A stretch of DNA of 24,896 nucleotides from a virus. The stretch spans positions 1-24,896 of IMG/VR virus record IMGVR_UViG_3300046804_003567; one strand, given 5' to 3'. A program made the translations under genes and the position numbers. The notes beneath the pieces are model-generated. The model ran no database searches, had not been told where the DNA came from, and saw nothing but the letters and a program-made list of their open reading frames with translations. Shown piece by piece: positions 7,233 to 12,598 of this stretch. Position 1 is the stretch's first letter, and each line of letters starts with the position of its first letter.

Positions 7233-7240
7233 TATTTATG
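7233..7240 (-). promoter_or_regulatory. Late-promoter-like octamer CATAAATA
   Basis: The minus strand reads CATAAATA (NATAAATA form), 12 bp upstream of the -35 of the early promoter at 7193-7221. It may give late expression of the same gene. Confidence 0.45.
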
Positions 7241-7340
7241 AGCGAGTGGTGGATTTATGTGGGGGATGTGTGGGGATTTTGTGACGCTGGGGGTATTGAC
7301 ATTTGTGCGGAGTGCTGATATAATGCACGGTAAGATCACA
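7241..7340. other. Non-coding stretch between promoters and tandem repeats
   Basis: This G-rich plus strand stretch has several GTGGGG-type runs near 7250-7275. I see no gene. A CATAAATC near 7254-7261 adds to the ATAAAT elements in the region. Confidence 0.4.
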
Positions 7341-7440
7341 AGGTCTGAGCACATTTATAAGCACATAAGTACAAGACCTCAGCACATTTATAAGCACATA
7401 AGTACAAGACCTCAGCACATTTATAAGCACATAAATGGGT
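7341..7440. repeat. 33-bp tandem direct repeats (2.6 copies)
   Basis: Copies begin at 7348, 7381 and 7414: two full 33-bp copies that look identical and a third of 21 bp. Each holds AGCACATTTATAAGCACATA. On the minus strand each copy has TATAAATG, one mismatch from the T4 late promoter octamer, at 7352-7359, 7385-7392 and 7418-7425, and two ATGTGCT half-units 12 bp apart. Because 33 is divisible by 3, the repeat is open in frames on both strands; I do not regard those as genes. Confidence 0.85.
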
Positions 7441-7578
7441 CTTAATTGATACTAATTCTTATCATTATCACCTTTTAATAACAATAATTATCAGAGAATA
7501 AAAACACGCATATACATTTAAAAATACATTTTTAATTGATTTTATATCATTTTATCGTTATATTGTATTAAAAAGCAT
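7441..7578. other. AT-rich non-coding stretch
   Basis: About 140 bp of very AT-rich sequence with no credible gene lies between the tandem repeats and a terminator. It could be a DNA-unwinding or regulatory region. Together with the repeats it is the longest gene-free segment of the window. Confidence 0.5.
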
Positions 7579-7606
7579 AAAAAAGAGAGGGATTTGTTCC
7601 CTCTCT
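7579..7606 (-). terminator. Strong intrinsic terminator
   Basis: On the minus strand a perfect 9-bp stem AGAGAGGGA/TCCCTCTCT (7584-7606, 5-base loop) is followed by TTTTT. It lies 6 bp after the stop of the 7612-7788 gene and ends the 9017-7612 operon. Confidence 0.9.
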
Positions 7607-7611
7607 GAGCA

Positions 7612-7788
7612 TTATTCAATCACTGGTACTTTCACCTCTTGTTTGTACTTATCAGCATAGAATCCTGCTAACTCTACTGATGACATTGGCACTGGAGTTT
7701 GATTGTATTTGTATAAACGATGTCTGTCATAAGTGAACCATTCATACTCTTTTGTTTGTAGATTAGATGCAACGCAGTGTGAGATCAT
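7612..7788 (-). CDS. Small hypothetical protein, 58 aa
   Basis: The product is 58 residues: MISHCVASNLQTKEYEWFTY, then DRHRLYKYNQTPVPMSSVEL and AGFYADKYKQEVKVPVIE. It is soluble and Tyr-rich. It starts 4 bases after the stop of the previous gene and is the last gene before the strong terminator at 7579-7606. No family recognised. Confidence 0.7.
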   Translation of the reverse strand: MISHCVASNLQTKEYEWFTYDRHRLYKYNQTPVPMSSVELAGFYADKYKQEVKVPVIE

Positions 7789-7792
7789 TACA

Positions 7793-8119
7793 TCAAACTC
7801 CTAGAAGTTCTCGTTGTTCTGGTGTAAGACTTTCAATCAATTCTTTACGCTTTTGTGATTTGATTTCTTTCTGTTTCTGCTCTTCAAGTTTTTCATCTAA
7901 AATGTTATTCATTGTGTAAAACTCATAATCACCTTTATCCCAAGTAGATTCACCTTCGTTGGTGATGAAAACAGTTTTATTGCTCCATTCGTTACTATCG
8001 TACCAATCATCGCGCAGAGTGATTGTATAACCTTCATCTGTTTGAGTATAGGTTACATCAACAATAGAAAGTTTTTCTGCTTTACAGAGAAAGTCCAGCA
8101 GTTCAGTTGTAGTAATCAT
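7793..8119 (-). CDS. Hypothetical protein, 108 aa
   Basis: The product is 108 residues. The N-terminal two-thirds look alpha/beta (MITTTELLDFLCKAEKLSIV, then a Thr/Tyr-rich strand region with LRDDWYDSNEWSNKTVFI). The last 35 residues are a charged helix (LDEKLEEQKQKEIKSQKRKE) ending in LTPEQRELLGV, a possible coiled coil. No known function. It lies 5 bp after the small membrane protein gene. Confidence 0.75.
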   Translation of the reverse strand: MITTTELLDFLCKAEKLSIVDVTYTQTDEGYTITLRDDWYDSNEWSNKTVFITNEGESTWDKGDYEFYTMNNILDEKLEEQKQKEIKSQKRKELIESLTPEQRELLGV

Positions 8120-8124
8120 TTCAG

Positions 8125-8337
8125 TTACCTAAGATCAAAATTGTTAAACTGTTCACTCACATAATCCCACGAAAACATTGGTCCTTTGACAATAAGATAA
8201 CTGATGCCCATACATGCTACATAAGCACCACCAAATACAAATGCAAGTAACATAAAAGGAAGTGCAAATAGATTCTTCAGCATCACATACCAAGGCAACA
8301 GATTGTTGTTTGGTGTTTGAGGAAACTTCCAGTTCAT
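8125..8337 (-). CDS. Small membrane protein, 70 aa
   Basis: The product is 70 residues with a polar, Pro/Asn-rich N-terminus (MNWKFPQTPNNNLLPWYVML) and a hydrophobic segment of about 30 residues (ALPFMLLAFVFGGAYVACMG), followed by an aromatic, acidic end. This predicts one or two membrane helices. The ATG at 8337 overlaps the upstream TGA (ATGA). Function unknown. Confidence 0.72.
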   Translation of the reverse strand: MNWKFPQTPNNNLLPWYVMLKNLFALPFMLLAFVFGGAYVACMGISYLIVKGPMFSWDYVSEQFNNFDLR

Positions 8338-8507
8338 TGGTTTTCAGGATAAAGAATGTCTAGCATTTGTTGATAATACTCATCTGCTTCAACCTCACAT
8401 TGATGAGATTCAGTTGCATCTTCAATCTCATATTGTTTTAGGTTGAGAGTGTGAATCACTGTAGAGAGAAGTTCAGTCAGAGCATCAACTTTGTCTGCAT
8501 CAGTCAT
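8334..8507 (-). CDS. Small acidic helical protein, 57 aa
   Basis: The product is 57 residues: MTDADKVDALTELLSTVIHT, then LNLKQYEIEDATESHQCEVE and ADEYYQQMLDILYPENQ. It is acidic and predicted all-helical. The ATG at 8507 overlaps the upstream TGA (ATGA), which is better than the longer in-frame start at 8534. Both ends are coupled by 4-bp overlaps. No known function. Confidence 0.72.
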   Translation of the reverse strand: MTDADKVDALTELLSTVIHTLNLKQYEIEDATESHQCEVEADEYYQQMLDILYPENQ

Positions 8508-8635
8508 TGCATTAAGTGCGCAGGTGATCCACAAGAAAGATAAAACTCAATCATCCTTTGTGCTTCATCAAGTGTAGAGAATGATTGTATTCTCCACTCT
8601 TGTTGATATGGTGTGAAGTAGCGAATCGTGAACAT
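8504..8635 (-). CDS. Small hypothetical protein, 43 aa
   Basis: The product is 43 residues: MFTIRYFTPYQQEWRIQSFS followed by TLDEAQRMIEFYLSCGSPAH. It looks like a beta-hairpin plus one helix. I chose the ATG at 8635; a TTG at 8686 would add 17 hydrophobic residues. The ATG lies one base after the stop of a 17-codon ORF, so reinitiation is possible. The C-terminus overlaps the next gene as ATGA. No known function. Confidence 0.65.
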   Translation of the reverse strand: MFTIRYFTPYQQEWRIQSFSTLDEAQRMIEFYLSCGSPAHLMQ

Positions 8636-8636
8636 C

Positions 8637-8690
8637 TCAGTGATGAAAGTAGAAACGAAGTACAACTGAAATGAATACAGTTTCAATCAT
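8637..8690 (-). CDS. Possible 17-aa hydrophobic peptide
   Basis: ATG at 8690 follows directly on the upstream TAA, and the 17-codon frame (MIETVFISVVLRFYFHH) ends one base before the next ATG. The continuous stop-start chain is the only support; the peptide is hydrophobic and aromatic. It could be a leader or coupling peptide, or chance. Confidence 0.35.
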   Translation of the reverse strand: MIETVFISVVLRFYFHH

Positions 8691-9017
8691 TTACATCAAC
8701 GAAAATGCTTCAGTTTGAGATACACTACCTTCTGGCAGTTTTGTAGTTTCAGCACAGAAAACTGCATCAGCAAAAGTATTAAACTTTCCGAAGTTTACTT
8801 GATTACCAACCCAGCAACCTTTGTATTCATAAACCATTGCTTGCACAATAAACTCATCACCTTTTGTTTGCTGATTCACAGAATGACGAATCTCAATGTT
8901 GTTTCCTTCCTGAGAATAAGTGTCGAAACTATTACTCTTAAAGCGACGATTCCAGGTAGGAAAACTTACAGAAACATCAATGTTCTCAGCAAAGAGATTT
9001 GCGAAGTGAGCAGTCAT
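8691..9017 (-). CDS. Hypothetical protein, 108 aa
   Basis: The product is 108 residues and beta-rich: MTAHFANLFAENIDVSVSFP, then TWNRRFKSNSFDTYSQEG, EIRHSVNQQTKGDEFIVQAM and KLPEGSVSQTEAFSLM at the end. It is soluble, with aromatic residues spaced as in a beta barrel. It is the first gene of the operon driven by the dyad promoter D2, with the shared leader sequence directly before its ATG. No known function. Confidence 0.75.
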   Translation of the reverse strand: MTAHFANLFAENIDVSVSFPTWNRRFKSNSFDTYSQEGNNIEIRHSVNQQTKGDEFIVQAMVYEYKGCWVGNQVNFGKFNTFADAVFCAETTKLPEGSVSQTEAFSLM

Positions 9018-9058
9018 TGAGTGAAATCCCTTGAACTTCTATAGAATACACGATTTTG
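9018..9058 (-). repeat. Conserved promoter leader module, copy in D2
   Basis: From the -10 region to the ATG the minus strand reads TTCTATAGAAGTTCAAGGGA then TTTCACTCA. It matches copies at 10470, 11976 and 12518. Confidence 0.75.
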
Positions 9059-9099
9059 GACACTGGAGAGATTTATTGTGCCACCTCTACAAGTGTCCT
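9043..9099 (-). promoter_or_regulatory. Dyad promoter D2 (for 9017-7612 operon)
   Basis: The -10 is TATTCT (9043-9048), and the dyad AGGACACTT-GTAG-AGGTGGCAC is at 9078-9099, 29 bp upstream. The dyad lies inside the last codons of the upstream gene. A second inverted repeat, GGACACT/AGTGTCC, spans dyad and spacer. Confidence 0.65.
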
Positions 9100-9249
9100 A
9101 TCAATATATTTTTGATTGAGAATACTCAGGTAATCAAAAGGCCAAAGAACAGGATTTTCCAGAAAAAACTCATCATCAGCATCAGTCAGTTGTGGATACT
9201 TTTCCCGACACATTTGCAGGATTTCTTCATCAGTGGGAAACTTGTTCAT
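9073..9249 (-). CDS. Small hypothetical protein, 58 aa
   Basis: The product is 58 residues: MNKFPTDEEILQMCREKYPQ, then LTDADDEFFLENPVLWPFDY and a basic end. It is mostly helical and soluble. The TGATT context precedes its ATG. The last eight codons (RTLVEVAQ and stop) double as the D2 dyad, so coding and regulatory signals overlap. No known function. Confidence 0.72.
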   Translation of the reverse strand: MNKFPTDEEILQMCREKYPQLTDADDEFFLENPVLWPFDYLSILNQKYIDRTLVEVAQ

Positions 9250-9251
9250 AA

Positions 9252-9407
9252 TCAGCAGTTGCGAAGTTTCAATTCCTCAATGAGAAGATTCATATACTCT
9301 TCTGCTTCTGGTGTCTTTAACAGTGCTGTATCTGCAATCTCAAAGGATAAATCAGAATCAGCAAGTTCTTGCAGTTCTTCTACAGAATAGAAACCATAAT
9401 CAGTCAT
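9252..9407 (-). CDS. Small acidic protein, 51 aa
   Basis: The product is 51 residues: MTDYGFYSVEELQELADSDL, then SFEIADTALLKTPEAEEYMN and LLIEELKLRNC. It is acidic and helical. The ATG at 9407 lies 4 bp after the upstream stop; a longer frame from 9443 would overlap the previous gene. It ends in TGC-TGA-TT-ATG, leading directly to the next gene. No known function. Confidence 0.7.
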   Translation of the reverse strand: MTDYGFYSVEELQELADSDLSFEIADTALLKTPEAEEYMNLLIEELKLRNC

Positions 9408-9411
9408 TGAA

Positions 9412-9657
9412 TTAACCTCCACCGTATTCATAAGCAACAACACCAGCAGGATGATTCACACCTTCGATGACTTTAATTGGTGCAGAATTAAACTCTTTTT
9501 GCATATCTTCATTCTTTACTTTTGCATAATCACTTTCACCAGATTCACCAAACTGCTCCATAAAGATCTGCTCACAATGAGGCAATGATTCAGCAGCGAT
9601 TACACACATTCCAGGAGTGTAATCATACAGCACTTCGTTGAGAATGTAGAGGTTCAT
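9412..9657 (-). CDS. Hypothetical protein, 81 aa
   Basis: The product is 81 residues: MNLYILNEVLYDYTPGMCVI, then AAESLPHCEQIFMEQFGESG, KVIEGVNHPAGVVAYEYGGG. It is alpha/beta and soluble. The start at 9657 lies 4 bp after the upstream stop; upstream in-frame Met codons overlap the previous gene and are not favoured. I recall similar short proteins in cyanophages without a function. Confidence 0.72.
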   Translation of the reverse strand: MNLYILNEVLYDYTPGMCVIAAESLPHCEQIFMEQFGESGESDYAKVKNEDMQKEFNSAPIKVIEGVNHPAGVVAYEYGGG

Positions 9658-9661
9658 TGTT

Positions 9662-9859
9662 TTAGTTGCGGTCATAAACAAGATTCTCAAGTTCAGTAAG
9701 AAGTTCGGGCGTGAAGTTTTCTACAATGAGAACTGGTTCTTCATCCTCATTGCAATCATAATACAATTCACATTCATACTGATAAGCAAGGTCATCATCC
9801 AACAACATCAGATTCTCAAGTTGTTGTTCAATACTGCGAATCAGTTGTTCTTGTGTCAT
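9662..9859 (-). CDS. Small acidic protein, 65 aa
   Basis: The product is 65 residues: MTQEQLIRSIEQQLENLMLL, then DDDLAYQYECELYYDCNEDE and VENFTPELLTELENLVYDRN. The first third is an amphipathic helix; it is acidic overall with an Asp/Glu-rich centre. Its start overlaps the upstream TGA as ATGA. No known function. Confidence 0.72.
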   Translation of the reverse strand: MTQEQLIRSIEQQLENLMLLDDDLAYQYECELYYDCNEDEEPVLIVENFTPELLTELENLVYDRN

Positions 9860-10041
9860 TTTGCGGGATAAAGACAGGAACTAAGATGACCGGGGCGAAC
9901 AAGAACTTGCCCACCTTTTGCTGCACATTGTGCTTCAATCTTTGGATTGGTAAAAGCAAGAAGAATTGCAGCAAATGCAAGAAATACTACACCAATCCCA
10001 AGATAAACAAACACCTCAAACCAAGTTTCGTTGTTGTTCAA
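9856..10041 (-). CDS. Small membrane protein with Cys pair, TTG start
   Basis: The product is 61 residues: a short polar N-terminus, a membrane helix (FVYLGIGVVFLAFAAILLAF) and a C-terminal domain with two Cys (QCAAKGGQVLVRPGHLSSCL). This suggests a single-pass protein with a possible disulphide on the outer side. No ATG precedes the membrane segment; the start is TTG at 10041, which overlaps the upstream TGA as TTGA. No known function, though such small anchored Cys proteins are frequent in phage accessory regions. Confidence 0.65.
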   Translation of the reverse strand: MNNNETWFEVFVYLGIGVVFLAFAAILLAFTNPKIEAQCAAKGGQVLVRPGHLSSCLYPAK

Positions 10042-10226
10042 AACTCAACCTCCCAATCAGAATCGTTGTTGAGATTAACCCAGAAAAAGTTCTTTCCATT
10101 CAGTGAACGCAAAAATACACGATCACCTTTGTTTTGTTCAACAATACACTCTGATTCTGATTGCATCAAGTTACAAAATCTGTTCTTTGCTTTCTTAGAT
10201 TTTGGAGAGACAAATGCAGTGTTCAT
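10038..10226 (-). CDS. Small basic protein, 62 aa
   Basis: The product is 62 residues: MNTAFVSPKSKKAKNRFCNL, then MQSESECIVEQNKGDRVFLR and SLNGKNFFWVNLNNDSDWEV. A basic start is followed by a beta-rich part. It is soluble. It lies 3 bp after the previous stop and overlaps the next gene by 4 bp. No known function. Confidence 0.7.
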   Translation of the reverse strand: MNTAFVSPKSKKAKNRFCNLMQSESECIVEQNKGDRVFLRSLNGKNFFWVNLNNDSDWEVEF

Positions 10227-10229
10227 TGT

Positions 10230-10469
10230 TCAAAAGTGCGATTCGGACCAATCAAGTTTGTCACTGTACTTTGCAATACCATCGTAACAACGACCTGCCA
10301 TCAGATCGTCACCGTCAGCGACATAACCTTTGAGAAACTCAAAGCAATACTTGATACGCAGTTCAGGTGCAACTGCATCAAGTTGTTGTTGCTTACGCTG
10401 CTGATAGTTTGCATTGTAAGCAAACATTTCACGATCTTCGATGCTGATGGGATGAAACTTGCGATCCAT
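10230..10469 (-). CDS. Hypothetical protein, 79 aa
   Basis: The product is 79 residues: MDRKFHPISIEDREMFAYNA, a helix with NYQQRKQQQLDAVAPELRIK, then YCFEFLKGYVADGDDLMAGR and an acidic end. It is all-helical and soluble. It is the first gene of the operon from the dyad promoter D3, with the shared leader before its ATG. No known function. Confidence 0.72.
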   Translation of the reverse strand: MDRKFHPISIEDREMFAYNANYQQRKQQQLDAVAPELRIKYCFEFLKGYVADGDDLMAGRCYDGIAKYSDKLDWSESHF

Positions 10470-10511
10470 TGGGTGAAATCCCTTGAACTTCTATAGAATA
10501 CACCAATCTGG
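10470..10511 (-). repeat. Conserved promoter leader module, copy in D3
   Basis: The minus strand reads TTCTATAGAAGTTCAAGGGA then TTTCACCCA before the ATG, the same as the 9018 copy except at one base. Confidence 0.75.
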
Positions 10512-10551
10512 GCGCTGTGCTCATACCTTGTGACAGTTCCTCAACCGTCCG
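10495..10551 (-). promoter_or_regulatory. Dyad promoter D3 (for 10469-9073 operon)
   Basis: The -10 is TATTCT (10495-10500), and the dyad CGGACGGTT-GAGG-AACTGTCAC is at 10530-10551, 29 bp upstream. The TGA of the upstream gene (10541-10543) falls in the dyad centre. Confidence 0.65.
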
Positions 10552-10798
10552 CATTTACTACATTTTCAATCATTTCATTCACATAATCTTCATCATAAAA
10601 CTGTGAAATCTCTTCTACCAATTCATCTGGAGTAGAACAACTTTCACGCAGATTCATTTCAATTTGTTCTGATACAAATTGCACCAAACTGTCTAGATCC
10701 ATTCCATCAACCAACTGCTCAACATAGTTGGCAAGCAGTTTATCGTACTGATCTTGAGTAAGTTCCATTTTGTTTGTGAAGTTAGGAAGGGAAATCAT
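10541..10798 (-). CDS. Acidic hypothetical protein, 85 aa
   Basis: The product is 85 residues, acidic and helical: MISLPNFTNKMELTQDQYDK, then LLANYVEQLVDGMDLDSLVQ and FVSEQIEMNLRESCSTPDEL. The ATG at 10798 overlaps the upstream TGA (ATGA); an internal Met 10 residues in (MELTQDQYDKLL) is an alternative start. The stop lies inside the D3 dyad. No known function. Confidence 0.72.
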   Translation of the reverse strand: MISLPNFTNKMELTQDQYDKLLANYVEQLVDGMDLDSLVQFVSEQIEMNLRESCSTPDELVEEISQFYDEDYVNEMIENVVNADG

Positions 10799-11010
10799 TT
10801 TTTGAGAAAGTTTTTGATGAAACTAAGAATTAGAATCACACCAAACACCTGCCAATAGGTGACAGTCAAACCAATCAGAAAATGGATAATTGCATATAGC
10901 ACACCTGCGAAGATTGCAGTGGCAATGAGACTACCAATCAGTTCTCCAATCAATCCACTAATCTCAACTAAAATCTCTTTGATTTGTTGCTTTTCAGAAG
11001 AAATAGTCAT
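10795..11010 (-). CDS. Small membrane protein, 71 aa
   Basis: The product is 71 residues with a polar start (MTISSEKQQIKEILVEISGL) and two hydrophobic segments (IGSLIATAIFAGVLYAIIHF and TYWQVFGVILILSFI), ending in KNFLKK. This predicts two membrane helices with a basic cytoplasmic tail. It starts in the TGATTATG context after the upstream stop. It could be a holin-like or inner-membrane protein; nothing beyond topology supports that. Confidence 0.7.
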   Translation of the reverse strand: MTISSEKQQIKEILVEISGLIGELIGSLIATAIFAGVLYAIIHFLIGLTVTYWQVFGVILILSFIKNFLKK

Positions 11011-11012
11011 AA

Positions 11013-11237
11013 TCAGTTCTTGAAGTAAAAACCTGCAGTTTTGTTCATTGCAATCAATTTATCTTGAATCTCTTGCAACTCTGGTTCATAACAACCTTCA
11101 TATAAATCATCACTATCAACTTCTGCAGTTTCCTCCAGATAGAGTGTTCCACCTTCAAGAAGTGGAGTGTAATACATTGCACCTTCTGCATCAATAGAAT
11201 ATGCACAACCGTGACCTTCGGGAATGTATAGAATCAT
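11013..11237 (-). CDS. Acidic hypothetical protein, 74 aa
   Basis: The product is 74 residues: MILYIPEGHGCAYSIDAEGA, then MYYTPLLEGGTLYLEETAEV and an acidic segment with DSDDLYEGCYEPELQEI. It is beta-rich at first, then helical, and soluble. It lies 3 bp after the upstream stop and 2 bp before the next start. No known function. Confidence 0.72.
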   Translation of the reverse strand: MILYIPEGHGCAYSIDAEGAMYYTPLLEGGTLYLEETAEVDSDDLYEGCYEPELQEIQDKLIAMNKTAGFYFKN

Positions 11238-11240
11238 TGT

Positions 11241-11447
11241 TCAGTGAGTGTTGAGAATGTGACGGTAATCAATAGACTTAATGCACCAACCAGTCCAAGA
11301 TGTAATCTCTTCGACTAGATCTTCTTCATCATCTGCTTCTACAATCTGACCGATTGTTTCTTCAGTGATTGCGTTCATCTCTTCTGCAGAGATTTCATCT
11401 TCAGCACCAGTGAAATCAAACTCAATGTCAGTAACTTGGAATTGCAT
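11241..11447 (-). CDS. Very acidic hypothetical protein, 68 aa
   Basis: The product is 68 residues: MQFQVTDIEFDFTGAEDEIS, then AEEMNAITEETIGQIVEADD and EEDLVEEITSWTGWCIKSID. It is strongly acidic. The ATG at 11447 overlaps the upstream TAA as TAATG, preferred over a TTG nine bases earlier. Small acidic phage proteins sometimes mimic DNA, but I see no further support for that. Confidence 0.7.
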   Translation of the reverse strand: MQFQVTDIEFDFTGAEDEISAEEMNAITEETIGQIVEADDEEDLVEEITSWTGWCIKSIDYRHILNTH

Positions 11448-11581
11448 TACTTGCAATAGTTAGGGTCAATTTGACAGAAACGATCTGCTTGTTGTTCTTG
11501 ATACTCATTCACAGTAGCGTGAGCAGCAAGACCAACACGAAGACCAAGCGCGAGAGTAGCAATCAAAAAAGCAATTCGCAT
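11447..11581 (-). CDS. Small exported protein with signal peptide, 44 aa
   Basis: The product is 44 residues: a basic residue, a hydrophobic core (MRIAFLIATLALGLRVGLAA) and A-H-A before T, a fitting signal peptidase I site near residue 22. The mature part would be about 22 residues (TVNEYQEQQADRFCQIDPNY then CK) with two Cys. It is coupled on both sides (TGATG at the start, TAATG at the end). It may act in the periplasm; no function is recognised. Confidence 0.68.
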   Translation of the reverse strand: MRIAFLIATLALGLRVGLAAHATVNEYQEQQADRFCQIDPNYCK

Positions 11582-11727
11582 CAGACTTCATCCCTCATTT
11601 GACCAACTTTGTCATAAAGTTGCTCAATATCCACATCCAGATGTTCACTCAATTCTATCCAATCGTGAAACTCAATCAATGCAAGAATTGCATCCAATTC
11701 TTCAAAAGTGAGAGTGGTTTTAGTCAT
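11581..11727 (-). CDS. Small acidic helical protein, 48 aa
   Basis: The product is 48 residues: MTKTTLTFEELDAILALIEF, then HDWIELSEHLDVDIEQLYDK and VGQMRDEV. It is acidic with two or three helices. The start overlaps the upstream TGA as TGATG and the stop overlaps the next start in the same way. No known function. Confidence 0.7.
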   Translation of the reverse strand: MTKTTLTFEELDAILALIEFHDWIELSEHLDVDIEQLYDKVGQMRDEV

Positions 11728-11975
11728 CAAACTGCACCTTGCATAAAGTTGTACTCTTGAACCAGACCAATGTTGTCACCAGTGATGACATAATCCATTG
11801 CGATTCTCTCATCAATCTCGCGGATTGCATCTTTCTTGGTGATGCACTTCTGAGAGATTGTATCAATACCCTTCCAAGAAAGAATCTTGAGAGTGTGAGT
11901 AGAACAATCCTCAATGGGATAGAATCCCACGAGCATTGTGCCGTCTTTTGATTGAAGTGTGGGAAACTCGGTCAT
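11727..11975 (-). CDS. Hypothetical protein, 82 aa
   Basis: The product is 82 residues: MTEFPTLQSKDGTMLVGFYP, then IEDCSTHTLKILSWKGIDTI, a helix with KKDAIREIDERIAMDYVI and a polar end. It is alpha/beta and soluble. It is the first gene of the seven-gene operon from dyad promoter D4, with the shared leader directly before the ATG. No known function. Confidence 0.72.
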   Translation of the reverse strand: MTEFPTLQSKDGTMLVGFYPIEDCSTHTLKILSWKGIDTISQKCITKKDAIREIDERIAMDYVITGDNIGLVQEYNFMQGAV

Positions 11976-12016
11976 GGGTGAAATCCCTTGAACTTCTTAA
12001 GAATACACGATTTTGG
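11976..12016 (-). repeat. Conserved promoter leader module, copy in D4
   Basis: The minus strand reads TTCTTAAGAAGTTCAAGGGA then TTTCACCC before the ATG. The palindrome centre is TTAA where other copies have TATA. Confidence 0.75.
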
Positions 12017-12056
12017 GTCAGGAAACCAGAGCGTGTGCCAGAAATCGAACTGGCAC
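12000..12056 (-). promoter_or_regulatory. Dyad promoter D4 (for 11975-10541 operon)
   Basis: The -10 is TATTCT (12000-12005), and the dyad GTGCCAGTT-CGAT-TTCTGGCAC is at 12035-12056, 29 bp upstream. The arms extend outwards to a 9-bp perfect stem GTGTGCCAG/CTGGCACAC. This is the most divergent family member. Confidence 0.62.
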
Positions 12057-12073
12057 ACCTCTCTTAGTTTATA

Positions 12074-12517
12074 TCAACGAGCGTACAAATATCCTCCCGA
12101 CCAATCGCAATTCTCAAGCACATATTCACGATCAGTAATCAATCGCAAATCATAGCGAACACCTTTAGCAGGAGACTTCCAACTGGCAGACTTATAAACT
12201 TCTCCCGTTTGCTTATCAATGAAGCAATGAACACTGCGGGAACCGCCACCATTAACCAAAATCACTTTGTGATACTTTTTACCAGTTTCTACCTGATAAT
12301 CAATGTCGCACTCTCCAGACTTGAGTTCATCAATCTTGCGCTGATGATACTCTTGGGTATCAGCATCATTCGCGAACTTTTGATGACCGCGAATAGAATA
12401 CTCAACATAATTCTGTTTGAGTGCTTCAATCAGCATTTGAGTGTACTTAACAACATTCTCAGCAATTTGTTGCTTTGCTTGTTGTTGAGCAGGAAAATCA
12501 ACGAAAGCAGTTGTCAT
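12074..12517 (-). CDS. Conserved hypothetical protein, 147 aa
   Basis: The product is 147 residues. A helical N-terminal half (MTTAFVDFPAQQQAKQQIAE, then NVVKYTQMLIEALKQNYVEY) is followed by a beta-rich half with KKYHKVILVNGGGSRSVHCF and ASWKSPAKGVRYDLRLIT. From memory, the V-H-C-F-I-D-K-x-T-G-x-x-Y-K-x-A-S-W-K-x-P-A-K-G-V-R-Y core is widespread in T4-like cyanophages, with no assigned function. It is alone between dyad promoters D5 and D4. Confidence 0.78.
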   Translation of the reverse strand: MTTAFVDFPAQQQAKQQIAENVVKYTQMLIEALKQNYVEYSIRGHQKFANDADTQEYHQRKIDELKSGECDIDYQVETGKKYHKVILVNGGGSRSVHCFIDKQTGEVYKSASWKSPAKGVRYDLRLITDREYVLENCDWSGGYLYAR

Positions 12518-12558
12518 TGGGTGAATCCCTTGAACTTCTTAAGAATACATCATTTTGA
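12518..12558 (-). repeat. Conserved promoter leader module, copy in D5
   Basis: The minus strand reads TTCTTAAGAAGTTCAAGGGA then TTCACCCA before the ATG, one base shorter than the D3 copy. Confidence 0.75.
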
Positions 12559-12598
12559 GCACTGTGCTCATTTACTGTGCCACTTTCATAAGTGTCAC
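12542..12598 (-). promoter_or_regulatory. Dyad promoter D5 (for the 12074-12517 gene)
   Basis: The -10 is TATTCT (12542-12547), and the dyad GTGACACTT-ATGA-AAGTGGCAC is at 12577-12598, 29 bp upstream. The spacer holds a 13-bp palindrome GAGCAC-A-GTGCTC. The dyad includes the TGA of the upstream gene. Confidence 0.65.

Noticed and set aside
7236-7430. Minus-strand ORF with repeated MLINVLRSCTYV units, and a matching plus-strand ORF
   Set aside because: Both arise because the 33-bp tandem repeat is a multiple of three. There is no ribosome-binding site, and the frame runs through a strong promoter region.
7341-7440. Possible CRISPR array
   Set aside because: The copies are directly adjacent without unique spacers and differ from CRISPR repeats. 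They are simple tandem repeats.
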